A stretch of 64,000 nucleotides of DNA, taken from the NCBI GenBank assembly GCA_964598765.1, contig CAZRCZ010000013.1:1-64000 (forward strand). Reading direction: 5' to 3'. Shown here piece after piece: positions 43,388-52,615 of this stretch (its first letter is position 1; every line of letters starts with the position of its first letter). Below the pieces are notes generated by a model that was not told the origin of the DNA, made no database searches, and saw only the letters and a list, made by a program, of their open reading frames with translations. The position numbers and the translations under genes are program-made. The stretch comes from CAZRCZ01 sp964598765 (GTDB lineage: Bacteria; Sumerlaeota; Sumerlaeia; MVZB01; JAJFLK01).

Positions 43388-43732
43388 TCAATCCCAAACC
43401 GAAGTTTCCACTGGTTCGATTTCCAGCAACCATCCTTCGCCCAGAGGCGACAGTCGCGCGACCTGCGGATTTTCGGTCACGCGGCAATTGATCTCCACAA
43501 TGCGAAACCCGCGCGGCGCGCGGAGATCGTGCGTCGCGCGGTCGGTCGTGATGAATCCGAAAGTCTCCCGCGGACGGATCGTGCTTCCAATCTTGGCGAG
43601 CTCCAGCGCGACCCAATCGCCCGCCAACGTTTGCGCGAACTCCACCGAAAGCCCCACCCGCGTTCGCCCCTCCGCGCTTGAGAACCAGTATCGCTCCATC
43701 AACGTTGAGTCTGGAATGAGTTCGCTTGCCAT
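43388..43732 (-). CDS. Glycine cleavage H-like protein lacking the lipoyl lysine
   Basis: About 114 residues with the full GcvH-like lipoyl-domain fold: RYWFSSAEGRTRVGLSVEFA, LAGDWVALELAKIGSTIRP, FGFITTDRATHDLRAPRGF and ENPQVARLSPLGEGWLLEI. In genuine GcvH the fourth block carries the lipoylated lysine (ESVKA); here the aligned residue is Arg in TTDRATHD, so lipoylation as known is not possible. It lies 31 bp after the PDZ-protein gene in the same direction, last in an ABC-exporter operon, and not with gcvT or gcvP. Probably a divergent member with another role. Confidence 0.7.
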   Translation of the reverse strand: MASELIPDSTLMERYWFSSAEGRTRVGLSVEFAQTLAGDWVALELAKIGSTIRPRETFGFITTDRATHDLRAPRGFRIVEINCRVTENPQVARLSPLGEGWLLEIEPVETSVWD

Positions 43733-43763
43733 GGCCGTCCGTGATTTGGATTTCTTGAGAGTC

Positions 43764-44717
43764 TTACACCGGCTCGACGTTGAGCAATTCGTCTGACGCG
43801 CCGGTTTCAAAGGGAATGACCCAGAGAAACCGATATTTCGTGCCCCGCTCCAAATGCTCCCGTTTGAAAAATCCGAAGAGAATCGAGAAGGTCGTCTTTC
43901 GCGGCTCGCGTGAGTAACTGAAGATAGGCGGGATCGAAAGTTTGCTGACCGTTTTGGCGGGTTGATGCAACGTCACCCGCGCCGTTCTCCAGCGACCCTC
44001 CTCGCCGGCGAACTTGAGTTTGATCGTTTTGAGGTCGGAGTGGGCGGCGAGGTATTGAAGAAACGCTTCGGGGGAATGAATCAATTGGCCGTCGGCCTCG
44101 GCGATAACGCAACGTTTTTCGATTCCGGCCTGAACCAATGGACTTTCCTTGGCCAACCGCACGACTTCAATTCCCTCGCGCGGTTTAAGTCCCAATCTCA
44201 AACTGATGGCCGGATCGGGAATCTTGAACTCAAACCCCAATCGGCGATTTTCGATCAGGTTCTTGGGTTCTTTTTCCTTTTCCTTTCCATGAAGGGCGTG
44301 CCGCTCCACGGTTTTGGCGTCGAGTTCCAGGACCTCCTTATCGCGCTCCAATCGAAGATGAACGTTCGATCCGATTGGCAATGTCTCAGCCAAATCATAG
44401 AGTTGATTCGGATCGGTCAGATCGAGTTCGTTGGCCTTGAGAAGAATGTCCCCTTCTTTGGCCCCCGCGATTTCTCCCGGTGAATTTTCCACGACGCGCG
44501 TCACTGTGATTCCCTCAAAGGCGTTTTTTTGCTGGATCACATCGCGGTTGCTCTTGGCGTAGATGCCCAAGTAGCCCTTGAATGTTTCGGGGGGAGGCTG
44601 AGCTGTCACTCTATTGAAAACAAACGATGCCAGAATCACCACGGAGACACAGAGAAGTTCGCGTCTTGGGTTTCGCGTGCTGAAAATCCTCTCTGTGTCT
44701 ATGTGGTGATTCTTCAT
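43764..44717 (-). CDS. Secreted or membrane-anchored protein with two PDZ domains
   Basis: About 317 residues. A signal-anchor-like segment (ELLCVSVVILASFVFNRVTA) is followed by a first PDZ domain (about 50-130; GYLGIYAKS, ITVTRVVENSPGEIAGAKEGDILLKANE) and a second (about 160-240; LGFEFKIPDP, IEVVRLAKESPLVQAGIEKRCVIAEADGQ). No protease domain is present, so it is a PDZ-only scaffold. The N-terminal coding sequence lies within an inverted dispersed repeat, so the start is less sure. Its gene is 13 bp after the ABC permease gene, suggesting a function with the exporter. Confidence 0.7.
   Translation of the reverse strand: MKNHHIDTERIFSTRNPRRELLCVSVVILASFVFNRVTAQPPPETFKGYLGIYAKSNRDVIQQKNAFEGITVTRVVENSPGEIAGAKEGDILLKANELDLTDPNQLYDLAETLPIGSNVHLRLERDKEVLELDAKTVERHALHGKEKEKEPKNLIENRRLGFEFKIPDPAISLRLGLKPREGIEVVRLAKESPLVQAGIEKRCVIAEADGQLIHSPEAFLQYLAAHSDLKTIKLKFAGEEGRWRTARVTLHQPAKTVSKLSIPPIFSYSREPRKTTFSILFGFFKREHLERGTKYRFLWVIPFETGASDELLNVEPV
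44633..44712. repeat. Inverted pair of CACCAC(N)AGACACAGAGA repeats
   Basis: Arms at 44633-44655 and 44690-44712 are 23-nt inverted copies with two mismatches. The element overlaps the first codons of the PDZ-protein gene and encodes KNHHIDTER and the hydrophobic core LLCVSVVIL of its signal segment. Confidence 0.75.
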
Positions 44718-44730
44718 CTGGCAAGGAATC

Positions 44731-45579
44731 CTAAACCAAAAAATTCCTTCTTCCAAATATCACCATCGCAATCGCCAAAAAAACCAACGCCGAAATCAAC
44801 GGCGTCGCCACGTTGAAATAGATCGCCGAAGCCTCCCAAGCGGTGTCCGACATCCCGTTGGCGAATCCCTTCAACGCCTGAAAATAGGAGGTGTCCAACA
44901 GGGACGGCATGTAAGTATTGAACAGAAACCGTTTCCCCTCGAACATCGAACTCTTCGCGGTCTCCATGACGATGAACGCCCCCAAGCACGCGCTCGCCGC
45001 GACTCCCGTGTGATCGGTCATCGTTGAGAACATTAGTCCGAACGCGGACAACGCCAACAAGGGCGGAAGTGTTAGTCCCAATGTTAGCAAGGTCTGCTGA
45101 GCTAAGTAATGAGCAGGAAAGATAACATAGCCTTCCTCGGCAACGTCGCCGTATTGTCCTCCGGCGGATCCGGCGAGATACGCCGCTCCGGCAACGCAAA
45201 ACGAAATCGCCAAGGCCAAGAGAGCAATCAATGTGAACTTGCCGAGCATCCACACCACTCGCCGATGCGGTCTTAACATAATAGTCTTGAAGGTCCGCCA
45301 ATGCCCTTCATTGGCGACCACCATGCTTGCGTAAAGCAAAAGCAGAATCCCGCCCAACACAAATCCGTTTCCTGCTCCCTTGGCGAAGGCAAGATAAGCC
45401 GACGGCGCGGCGGCGGCTTTCTTCCCTTCAAGGAGCGACTGCGCCTGACTTGCAAAACGGTCGAGCCAAATCGTGAGCAAGGTGACGACCACCGGCAAGG
45501 CCAGCGTCACCCAAGTGATCTTGGCCCGGATCGCTTTGCCCAATTCAAATCGGAGCACGGAAAAGTAGCTAAGCGGCAT
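44731..45579 (-). CDS. ABC-2 type transporter permease
   Basis: A 282-residue membrane subunit. Six hydrophobic segments are visible, including ITWVTLALPVVVTLLTIWL, GNGFVLGGILLLLYASMVVANE, FTLIALLALAISFCVAGAAYLAG, and ISALVFLAIAMVIFG. The coupling sequence ANEGHWRTFKTIMLRPHRR after helix two fits ABC-2 permeases. Its start overlaps the ATPase gene by 11 bp. Substrate unknown. Confidence 0.85.
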   Translation of the reverse strand: MPLSYFSVLRFELGKAIRAKITWVTLALPVVVTLLTIWLDRFASQAQSLLEGKKAAAAPSAYLAFAKGAGNGFVLGGILLLLYASMVVANEGHWRTFKTIMLRPHRRVVWMLGKFTLIALLALAISFCVAGAAYLAGSAGGQYGDVAEEGYVIFPAHYLAQQTLLTLGLTLPPLLALSAFGLMFSTMTDHTGVAASACLGAFIVMETAKSSMFEGKRFLFNTYMPSLLDTSYFQALKGFANGMSDTAWEASAIYFNVATPLISALVFLAIAMVIFGRRNFLV

Positions 45580-46504
45580 CCTCGGCGATCCTTTGATGAA
45601 AATAATCCTCCAACGTCGGGCGGCGCTCGCCGAATTCGGAGATCGTGAATCCGCGCGAAACCAAAAGCGTGTTCAATTCGCCTCGCCGCGTCCTTGGCGC
45701 GCGCGTCCGAATCAGTCCTGCGTTTAACGTCGTTTCCTTGGTCCAATTCACCGTTTGAAGATATTGGAACGCGTCGTCGGGACGGTCGGCGTGAATTTCG
45801 ATCCAGCATTCCTCGCTCCGAAAGAGTTCGGCGACGGTGGATTCGACGATTTTCCTCCCCCGATTGATAATCGCAACGCGATTGCACAAATCCTCGACCT
45901 CCGAAAGTTGGTGGCTCGAAAGGAGAACGGTGATTCCCTCTTCGCGGTTGAGTTTTTGGATCAACCGCCGCACGTCCAAAATTCCCTGCGGGTCCAAATT
46001 GCTCGTCGGCTCGTCGAGCACCAAAAAATCGGGATTGGAAAGGAGCGCCTGCGCCAGATAAAGCCGTTGCGTCATTCCCTGCGAATACTTTCTCACCTTC
46101 ACGCGGCCCGCCTCGGTCAATCCGGTCAATTCCAACAACTCGCGCGGCGAGCGTCCTTCGCGCGGTCGGCGCGAAAGTCCCTTCAACAATTCCAAATTCG
46201 CCAACCCCGTCAGATGCGGATAGAACGCCGGAGCTTCGATCGTCGCGCCGATTTTGTCGCAAGTTTCCATCCAACCCGAGGATTGCGCCCGGCCAAATAA
46301 TTCGATCCGGCCCGACTGCGACCGCAACAGCCGCAGAATCAACCGGATCGTCGTGGTTTTTCCCGCCCCATTTAATCCCAGCAAGCCGTAGATGTCCCCG
46401 CGCCGGATCGTGAGGGAAAGTCCGCGCAACGCCTCGAATTTTCCGAAACGATGCGAAACGGTTTCCAAAATTACAAGAGGTTGGCTTGAAGTGGTCGTCA
46501 TCAA
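45569..46504 (-). CDS. ABC-2 type transporter ATPase
   Basis: A 311-residue ATPase for the permease just downstream. Walker A GLNGAGKTTTIRLILRLL (about 44), signature YSQGMTQRLYLAQALL, Walker B DFLVLDEPTSNLDPQG and the His switch LLSSHQLSEVEDL are complete. The C-terminal 90 residues are the accessory domain common in CcmA/NodI-type ATPases. First gene of the operon ATPase-permease-PDZ-GcvH-like. Confidence 0.93.
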   Translation of the reverse strand: MMTTTSSQPLVILETVSHRFGKFEALRGLSLTIRRGDIYGLLGLNGAGKTTTIRLILRLLRSQSGRIELFGRAQSSGWMETCDKIGATIEAPAFYPHLTGLANLELLKGLSRRPREGRSPRELLELTGLTEAGRVKVRKYSQGMTQRLYLAQALLSNPDFLVLDEPTSNLDPQGILDVRRLIQKLNREEGITVLLSSHQLSEVEDLCNRVAIINRGRKIVESTVAELFRSEECWIEIHADRPDDAFQYLQTVNWTKETTLNAGLIRTRAPRTRRGELNTLLVSRGFTISEFGERRPTLEDYFHQRIAEDAA

Positions 46505-46663
46505 ACTTTGAATCCCACCTCCCGTTTGCGGGACAAGGATCGAAGGCGCGGTATTTTAGCAGACTTCGGACTTTCGGCCAATGTTAGGTTGAAAATAGAG
46601 GACCATCATGAACTCAAGAGCCATGATCGGCATCGCCTCCATCCCCCGCCCGACATGATAGGT

Positions 46664-46705
46664 CCATGCTTTTCCGCATGGACTCTGGCTCCAAAAATCT
46701 ATAAT
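46664..46705 (+). promoter_or_regulatory. Hairpin and -10 element upstream of purE-yrdC
   Basis: CCATGC/GCATGG hairpin at 46664-46681 followed by a perfect -10 hexamer TATAAT at 46700-46705. No convincing -35. About 50 bp before the TTG start. Confidence 0.35.
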
Positions 46706-46752
46706 CTCTTTCCCTGAATGAATTTCAGGCGCGGTGAATTGAGAGGACGATT

Positions 46753-48111
46753 TTGAGCCGAAACAAACCCCTTGTCGGTTTTATCATGGGTAGTCTGAGC
46801 GACTATGAGATCATCAAACCCGGCGTGGATTTGATCGAAAGCTGGGGCGTGCCGTATGAAATTTTAGTCGCTTCGGCTCATCGTACGCCCGAGCGCGTCG
46901 CCCGCTGGACGACGGAGGCCGAGGCGCGCGGCTTGCAGACGATCATCGCGGCGGCGGGTATGGCGGCGCATCTGCCGGGCGTCGTCACGGCCCACACGAC
47001 GCTCCCCGTCATCGGGCTTCCCATCGAAGCTGGGGCGCTGGCCGGACAAGATTCGCTCTATGCCATCGTCCAGATGCCCCCCGGAATTCCCGTGGCGACG
47101 GTCGGCATCAACGGCGCGATCAACGCCGCCGTTCTTGCTTTGCAAATCCTCGCCCGATCCGACGCGCAGTGGGAAAAGAAATTGAAGGACTATCGCGCGG
47201 GCATGGGCGAAAAGATTGACCAGCAGAACGCGAAATTGAAATTGGAGCGCCCGGGGGCGATTTGGGGAGAGACCGAATTCGGAACTGAAACCCCACCGGT
47301 CAAGTCGGGAGTTAAACCATCCTCCGTCGCAGAGACTTTGGTAGAGACGCCCCGCCGGGGCGTCTCCACGGATGCGGCCAGCCATTCGGTTTCCACGGAG
47401 ACGGCCCATCGGGCCGTCTCTACGAAACCATCCGTCGTCGCCGCCGGAACCAGCCGAGCCTCCTATGTCGGCCGCGTCGCGATTGAATCGGATTTGATGC
47501 CCGTCGAAGTGGTCGAGCAGGCGGTGGATTGTCTCTTGGAAGGCGGCATTATCGCCATGCCGACCGACACGGTTTACGGTCTTGCCGCCGACGCGACCAA
47601 TGAAGAAGCGGTCCGGCGACTTTACGCGCTCAAAGGGCGCGCGCCCAATCGCGCCATCGCCATTTTCATTGATTCGCAACGTCCGCTCGCTTCGCTCGTC
47701 CGCAATTTGACCCCCGAAATTCGCGCCATGCTCGAAGCCTTCTGGCCCGGTCCTCTCACCGTCGTCATGGAAAAGCAGGGACGCGGTTTCGCGCATCTGG
47801 CTTCCGGCTCGACCATCGGCGTCCGCATCCCCGATCACAGCGTTCCGCTGACGCTGATGCAGGAATTGCGCCGTCCCGTTGCCTGCACCTCGGCCAACCC
47901 GACCGGCGAGCCGGAGGCGCGCAACGCCGACGAAATCGCGGGCTACTTCGGCCAATCGGTGGACATGATCTTGGACGCCGGGGTTTTGCCTACCCGGTCC
48001 CCCTCCACGGTCATTGACGTGACCGAAACCCCTTATCGCGTCGTCCGCGAAGGAGCAATCAGCAAGGCTCAACTCGCCGCCGTAGTCGGCGATTTAATCC
48101 AAACGGAATGA
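46753..48111 (+). CDS. PurE - YrdC/Sua5 fusion protein
   Basis: Two enzymes in one 452-residue frame. Residues 1-about 165 are N5-carboxyaminoimidazole ribonucleotide mutase (PurE, purine synthesis): GFIMGSLSDYEIIKPG, VASAHRTPERVA, IAAAGMAAHLPGVVTAHT and VIGLPIEAG. Residues about 240-452 are a YrdC/Sua5-type threonylcarbamoyl-AMP synthase (tRNA t6A): GGIIAMPTDTVYGLAADATN, YALKGRAPNRAIAIFI and ACTSANPTGEPEA. The two are joined by about 70 residues rich in Ser, Thr and Val, encoded by palindromic repeats. Start is TTG 46753 with gagagga six bases upstream. I know of no established PurE-YrdC fusion. Internal in-frame starts near 47499 could also give YrdC alone. Confidence 0.9.
   Translation: MSRNKPLVGFIMGSLSDYEIIKPGVDLIESWGVPYEILVASAHRTPERVARWTTEAEARGLQTIIAAAGMAAHLPGVVTAHTTLPVIGLPIEAGALAGQDSLYAIVQMPPGIPVATVGINGAINAAVLALQILARSDAQWEKKLKDYRAGMGEKIDQQNAKLKLERPGAIWGETEFGTETPPVKSGVKPSSVAETLVETPRRGVSTDAASHSVSTETAHRAVSTKPSVVAAGTSRASYVGRVAIESDLMPVEVVEQAVDCLLEGGIIAMPTDTVYGLAADATNEEAVRRLYALKGRAPNRAIAIFIDSQRPLASLVRNLTPEIRAMLEAFWPGPLTVVMEKQGRGFAHLASGSTIGVRIPDHSVPLTLMQELRRPVACTSANPTGEPEARNADEIAGYFGQSVDMILDAGVLPTRSPSTVIDVTETPYRVVREGAISKAQLAAVVGDLIQTE
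47341..47423. repeat. Two palindromic repeats forming the PurE-YrdC linker code
   Basis: GAGACGCCCC-gcc-GGGGCGTCTC (47344-47366) and GAGACGGCCC-atc-GGGCCGTCTC (47398-47420), each a perfect 10-bp stem. Both kinds (GAGACG...CGTCTC) are familiar from intergenic palindromes. In frame with the fusion gene. Confidence 0.85.
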
Positions 48112-48124
48112 AGGAGAATGAAAG

Positions 48125-49087
48125 ATGAAGCTCGGTGTATTCAGCGCGTTGTTCGGCAATAAGCCTCTGGGTGAGGCTCTGGATCTTATCAAGACGCAAG
48201 GCTTGGAGATGGTCGAGATCGGAACCGGAAATTATCCGGGGAATTCGCACTGCGCGACGGATCAATTGCTCAAATCCGCCGACGCGCGCAAACGGTTCCT
48301 CGATGAGATTCATAGCCGCGGATTGGAACTTTCCGCGCTTTCGTGCCACGGCAACGCTCTGCATCCGAACAAGAAAATCGCCAAGAGCAACGACGAGGTC
48401 GCCAAGAAAACGATCCGGCTCGCCGAAATGCTCGGCGTGAAGACCGTCGTGGATTTTTCCGGTTGCCCGGGGGACGGCCCGACGGCGAAATATCCCAACT
48501 GGGTCACCTGCCCTTGGCCCCCCGATTATCTGACGATTCTGGAATGGCAATGGGACAAAGTGGTGATTCCCTATTGGAAAAAACACGCGCAATTCGCCAA
48601 GGATCACGGCATCCGGATCGCCATCGAGATGCATCCCGGTTTCGTCTGCTATTCGCCGGAGACGTTGATGAAACTGCGCGAGGCCGTCGGCCCGACCGTC
48701 GGCGCGAACCTCGATCCCAGCCATCTATTCTGGCAGGGGATTGATCCGGTGAAATCGGTCCTTTATCTCGGCAAGGCGGTCCACTACGTCCACGCTAAGG
48801 ACACGCTCATCAATCCGTACACGACGGCGACTTGCGGCGTCCTCGACACGAAACACTACGGCGATTTGCAGGGACGGTCGTGGCTTTTCCGCGCGTGCGG
48901 GTGGGGACACGGACGCGAATTTTGGTCCAATTTCGCCGGCGCCCTGCGCGTCGTCGGCTACGATCACGTTCTTAGCATCGAACATGAGGACAGCCTCATG
49001 TCGCCGATGGAGGGATTCAGCAAAGCGGTCGAATTCCTCAAGAGCGTCGTCATCCACGATCAACCGGGCGCGATGTGGTGGGCGTAA
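48125..49087 (+). CDS. TIM-barrel sugar phosphate isomerase/epimerase
   Basis: A 320-residue member of the xylose isomerase-like TIM-barrel (AP endonuclease 2) family. Starts MKLGVFSALFGNKPLGEALDLIKTQGLEMVEIGTG; metal-binding region residues include IAIEMHPGFVCYSPETL (Glu/His), GANLDPSHLFWQG (Asp/His), VHYVHAKDT (His) and SIEHEDSLMS (Glu). Many are sugar epimerases or inosose/myo-inositol enzymes; substrate unknown. AAGGAG lies nine bases before the ATG. Fourteen bases after purE-yrdC, so possibly co-transcribed. Confidence 0.88.
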   Translation: MKLGVFSALFGNKPLGEALDLIKTQGLEMVEIGTGNYPGNSHCATDQLLKSADARKRFLDEIHSRGLELSALSCHGNALHPNKKIAKSNDEVAKKTIRLAEMLGVKTVVDFSGCPGDGPTAKYPNWVTCPWPPDYLTILEWQWDKVVIPYWKKHAQFAKDHGIRIAIEMHPGFVCYSPETLMKLREAVGPTVGANLDPSHLFWQGIDPVKSVLYLGKAVHYVHAKDTLINPYTTATCGVLDTKHYGDLQGRSWLFRACGWGHGREFWSNFAGALRVVGYDHVLSIEHEDSLMSPMEGFSKAVEFLKSVVIHDQPGAMWWA

Positions 49088-49102
49088 CGGCGAGGTTTCC
49101 GG

Positions 49103-52100
49103 CTAATCCGGATTAGTCCCCACGCTGAAATACTCCGCCTGCGGATGATGGAATACAAGCGCGCTGACGCTCGCTTCGGGTTCCATCATCCACCCTTCGG
49201 TCAATTCAACACCGATCAGCTTTTGAGGTTCAATCAAAGTCCACAATTGCGCTTGGTCCTCCAAACGCGGACAAGCCGGATAACCGAAGCTGTAGCGTTT
49301 GCCGCGGTATTCGGCGCGGAAGAGTTGTTTCATGGTCGTCCCCGGCGGATCGGGAAATCCCCACATAGCGCGGAGTTTTTGGTGAAGCCATTCGGCCGTC
49401 GCCTCGGCGGATTCGAGCGTCAGGGCTTGGAGCGCGTGGCTCTTGAGATAATCGCCCGCGTTTTTCCACACTTCGGCAAGTTGGCGGACCGATTTCGCGG
49501 TTCCTTGGCACGTCGTCGCAAAAAAGGCGACGTGGTCCCGTTTGCCCGACGCGAGGGAGGGAACCGAATCGGCCAGACAACGTTGTTGGCCGGAGCGTTG
49601 GCGGAGAAAATTAAACCGCTCCAATTCGCGCCCCGATTCGTCCAGCACGATTAAGGAATCCTGATCCGATGCGGCGCGGAAAAAACGATAAACGGCGCGG
49701 GCGCGCAAAAGGTTCTTCGCCAAAATTTCATCCTGCAAGCCCCTGACGGTCTTGACGAGCGCGAGCGCCTTCTCATCCTCGCGTTCGATTAGCTCCTCAA
49801 ATTTTCCCTTCAGCCCCAAGTGGCGATTGTAAAGCATCGCGGGATTCACATAGGACCAGATCGTTTCAAGCGAAACGTCGTCCAAGACGTGAGGTTGCGT
49901 ATCGGGCGGCGCGGGCGCGGGAGCGGAATGGTCAATGACCAACCGCGCGGTCGAGTCGGAAGAAGAAGATTCCGCGCGGCCTTTCGCTTTTCGCGCTTCG
50001 ACTTCGCGCGCCGCTTCCTTTTTCTCCTCGACGAACCGCAAAAAATTCGCGCGCCCTCCATCGGCGGTGAGACGATTGGCGAGGTCCAATCCGGTCATCG
50101 CGTCGCGGGCGTAGGCTACGGGACCGCCGTAGTTCGGCGCGATTCGGCCATAGGTGAATTGCTCGCTCAGCGCCGCCCCGCCGACCAACACCGGCAGATC
50201 AACTCCGGCGGAGCGCAAATCCTCCACGGTCGTCACCATTTGTTGCGCGCTCTTCACGAGCAATCCGCTCAAGCCGATGAAATCGGGACGGTGCTTCGCC
50301 ACCGCCTCAACCAGTTGTTGCGGCGGGACTTTGATTCCCAGATTCACGATCTCAAATCCGTTGTTGGAAAGAATGATGTCCACGAGATTCTTGCCGATGT
50401 CGTGGACGTCCCCCTTCACCGTGGCGAGAATCATGCGCCCCTTGGTCGCGCCTTCCTTCTTTTCCATGCGCGGTTCCAAATGCGCGACGGCGGCTTTCAT
50501 CACTTCCGCCGATTGCAGAACCTCGGCGACGATGAGTTGATTGTCGCCGAATAGCCGCCCGACTTCGGCCATGCCGTCCATCAGTGGACCGTTGATGATG
50601 TCGAGTGGGGCGCGATTTTTAAGCGCCTCGTCCAAGTCCTCGATCAATCCCTCCTTGGAACCTTCGATCACGCAGGAAGCAAGGCGTTTGTCCAGCGGCA
50701 TGGCCGAACGGTCGGCCTTCTTCATCCCCTTGCCGGTTTTGTTGCGGAAGTAGGCGGAAAATTTGCCGACGGGATCGTCGCCCGACCAATCTATGAGCGA
50801 CTCGCACAGCGCGATTTCCTCGGCGGGAAGATGCGTCACGCGCTCCAACTTTTGCGAGTTGACGATGGCCATGTCGAGTCCGGCCTCGAAATTCTTATGG
50901 AGAAAAACCGTGTTCAGAACTTCGCGCCCGGCGTCGGGCAAGCCGAAACTGACGTTGGAAATGCCGAGGATCGTCCGGCATTCCGGAAAATTTTGTTTGA
51001 TGAGGCGCACGCCTTCGGTCGTCTCGCGCGCCGAGCCGATGTATTGCGCGTCGCCCGATCCGCACGGAAAAACCAAAGCGTCGAAAATAATGTCGCGCGC
51101 GGGGATGCCGTATTTTTCCGTCAGCAGATCAAAACTTCTCCGGGCGACTTCTAATTTTCGCCGGCGCGTGACCGCCATCCCTTGCGCCGGGTCCTCGTCA
51201 ATGCACCCGACGACGACGGCGGCTCCGTAGCGATGAATGAGCGGACAGACTTTTTCGAACCGTTCCTCGCCATCCTCCAAGTTGATCGAATTCACGACCG
51301 CCTTGCCTTGGCAGAGTTTCAGCGCGGCTTCGATCACCGCGTCGCTCGTCGAGTCAATCATGATCGGCGCGCGGATTTTTTTCGTGAGGAATTCCAAAAA
51401 TCTCACGACGTCCGATTTTTCGTCGCGGTCGGGATTGGCGAGGCAAACGTCCACAACGTGCGCTCCTCCCCGGACTTGCTGACGTCCGACCTCGGCGGCT
51501 TCCTCGAATTTTCCCGCGTCAATCAGCTTCTTAAACTGCCGACTTCCAATCACGTTGGTCCGCTCGCCGACGATCACCGGCTTGGTGAATTCCAGATCGA
51601 GATAATCAATTCCCGAAACGGCGGGTTTGACGCGCGCCTGCGGACGGCGCGGCTTGAACGCGCGCGCCATGTCGGCGATGGCGCGGGTGTGCGCGGGTGT
51701 GCTTCCGCAACAACTTCCGACGAGATTGACAAATCCCTCGCCGCAAAATCGCGCGAGCTTTTTGGAAAGCGTCTCCGGCGTTTCGTTGTAATTGCCGTCT
51801 TCATCCGGCAACCCCGCGTTCGGCATACAGGAGATCGCCTCGACCGACAACTCCGACAAGGCGCGGATGTGATCGAGCATCGGATCGGGTCCCGTCGCGC
51901 AGTTGAGTCCGATGGAGGCCAGATGAGCGTGCTCCAAACTCGCGTGCAACGCCTCGGCGCTTTGTCCGGCGAGCATCGTTCCCATCGGTTCGATGGTCCC
52001 CGAAACCATGATCGGCACGTCGCGCTCCTTCAACCCCAGCAATTCAACGGCGCGACGGATGCCGATCAATCCCGCCTTGACGTTGAGCGTGTCTTGACAA

Positions 52101-52615
52101 GTTTCGAGGAGAAGAATATCAACTCCCCCTTCGAGCAATCCTTGGGCTTGGATGGCGTAGTGACCAATGAGATCATCGAACGATACGCCGCCGGTGACGG
52201 AAATCGTTTTGGTGGTCGGTCCCATCGAACCGGCGACGAAGCGCGGTTTGCCTTTCGCGGTGAATCGGTCGGCGGCGGCGCGCGCGATCCGCCCCGCCGC
52301 GCGGCTGATCTCCAGCGCCTTCTCCTGCAAATTGTATTCCGCAAGAACCAGCGGCGTGCTTCCAAAGCTGTTGGTTTCGACGACGTCCGCTCCGGCGTCG
52401 AAATAGGCGGCGTGGATCGAGCCGATCACGTCGGGGCGCGTCAGATTGAGATGCTCGTTGCAACCCTCGTAAGCTTCGCCCCCGAAATCCGCCGGACCGA
52501 GTTTGCGCGCCTGAATCTGCGTCCCCATCGCGCCGTCAAAGACGATGATCCGCTCGGCCAGCAACGCCTTGAAATCGGCGACGGTCAATCGTCCTTGTCG
52601 GATGGAAGTGGTCAT
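49103..52615 (-). CDS. metH: Cobalamin-dependent methionine synthase
   Basis: Transfers a methyl group from methyltetrahydrofolate to homocysteine via B12. About 1,170 residues with the full set of modules: homocysteine-binding domain (about 10-330; IIVFDGAMGTQIQ, zinc ligands in LVGSCCGSTPAH), pterin-binding domain (about 350-620; VIGERTNVIGSRQFKKLI, IMIDSTSDAVIEA), cap and B12-binding domains (about 640-890; histidine in GDVHDIGKNLVDIIL) and reactivation domain (C-terminal 300; FRAEYRGKRYSFGYPACPR). ATG 52615 gives a clean start; an upstream frame adds 14 odd residues. No cobalamin riboswitch was seen upstream; a nested palindromic element lies there instead. Confidence 0.97.
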   Translation of the reverse strand: MTTSIRQGRLTVADFKALLAERIIVFDGAMGTQIQARKLGPADFGGEAYEGCNEHLNLTRPDVIGSIHAAYFDAGADVVETNSFGSTPLVLAEYNLQEKALEISRAAGRIARAAADRFTAKGKPRFVAGSMGPTTKTISVTGGVSFDDLIGHYAIQAQGLLEGGVDILLLETCQDTLNVKAGLIGIRRAVELLGLKERDVPIMVSGTIEPMGTMLAGQSAEALHASLEHAHLASIGLNCATGPDPMLDHIRALSELSVEAISCMPNAGLPDEDGNYNETPETLSKKLARFCGEGFVNLVGSCCGSTPAHTRAIADMARAFKPRRPQARVKPAVSGIDYLDLEFTKPVIVGERTNVIGSRQFKKLIDAGKFEEAAEVGRQQVRGGAHVVDVCLANPDRDEKSDVVRFLEFLTKKIRAPIMIDSTSDAVIEAALKLCQGKAVVNSINLEDGEERFEKVCPLIHRYGAAVVVGCIDEDPAQGMAVTRRRKLEVARRSFDLLTEKYGIPARDIIFDALVFPCGSGDAQYIGSARETTEGVRLIKQNFPECRTILGISNVSFGLPDAGREVLNTVFLHKNFEAGLDMAIVNSQKLERVTHLPAEEIALCESLIDWSGDDPVGKFSAYFRNKTGKGMKKADRSAMPLDKRLASCVIEGSKEGLIEDLDEALKNRAPLDIINGPLMDGMAEVGRLFGDNQLIVAEVLQSAEVMKAAVAHLEPRMEKKEGATKGRMILATVKGDVHDIGKNLVDIILSNNGFEIVNLGIKVPPQQLVEAVAKHRPDFIGLSGLLVKSAQQMVTTVEDLRSAGVDLPVLVGGAALSEQFTYGRIAPNYGGPVAYARDAMTGLDLANRLTADGGRANFLRFVEEKKEAAREVEARKAKGRAESSSSDSTARLVIDHSAPAPAPPDTQPHVLDDVSLETIWSYVNPAMLYNRHLGLKGKFEELIEREDEKALALVKTVRGLQDEILAKNLLRARAVYRFFRAASDQDSLIVLDESGRELERFNFLRQRSGQQRCLADSVPSLASGKRDHVAFFATTCQGTAKSVRQLAEVWKNAGDYLKSHALQALTLESAEATAEWLHQKLRAMWGFPDPPGTTMKQLFRAEYRGKRYSFGYPACPRLEDQAQLWTLIEPQKLIGVELTEGWMMEPEASVSALVFHHPQAEYFSVGTNPD

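Noticed and set aside
46864..48072. Minus-strand frame of 402 codons
   Set aside because: Shadow of the PurE-YrdC gene.
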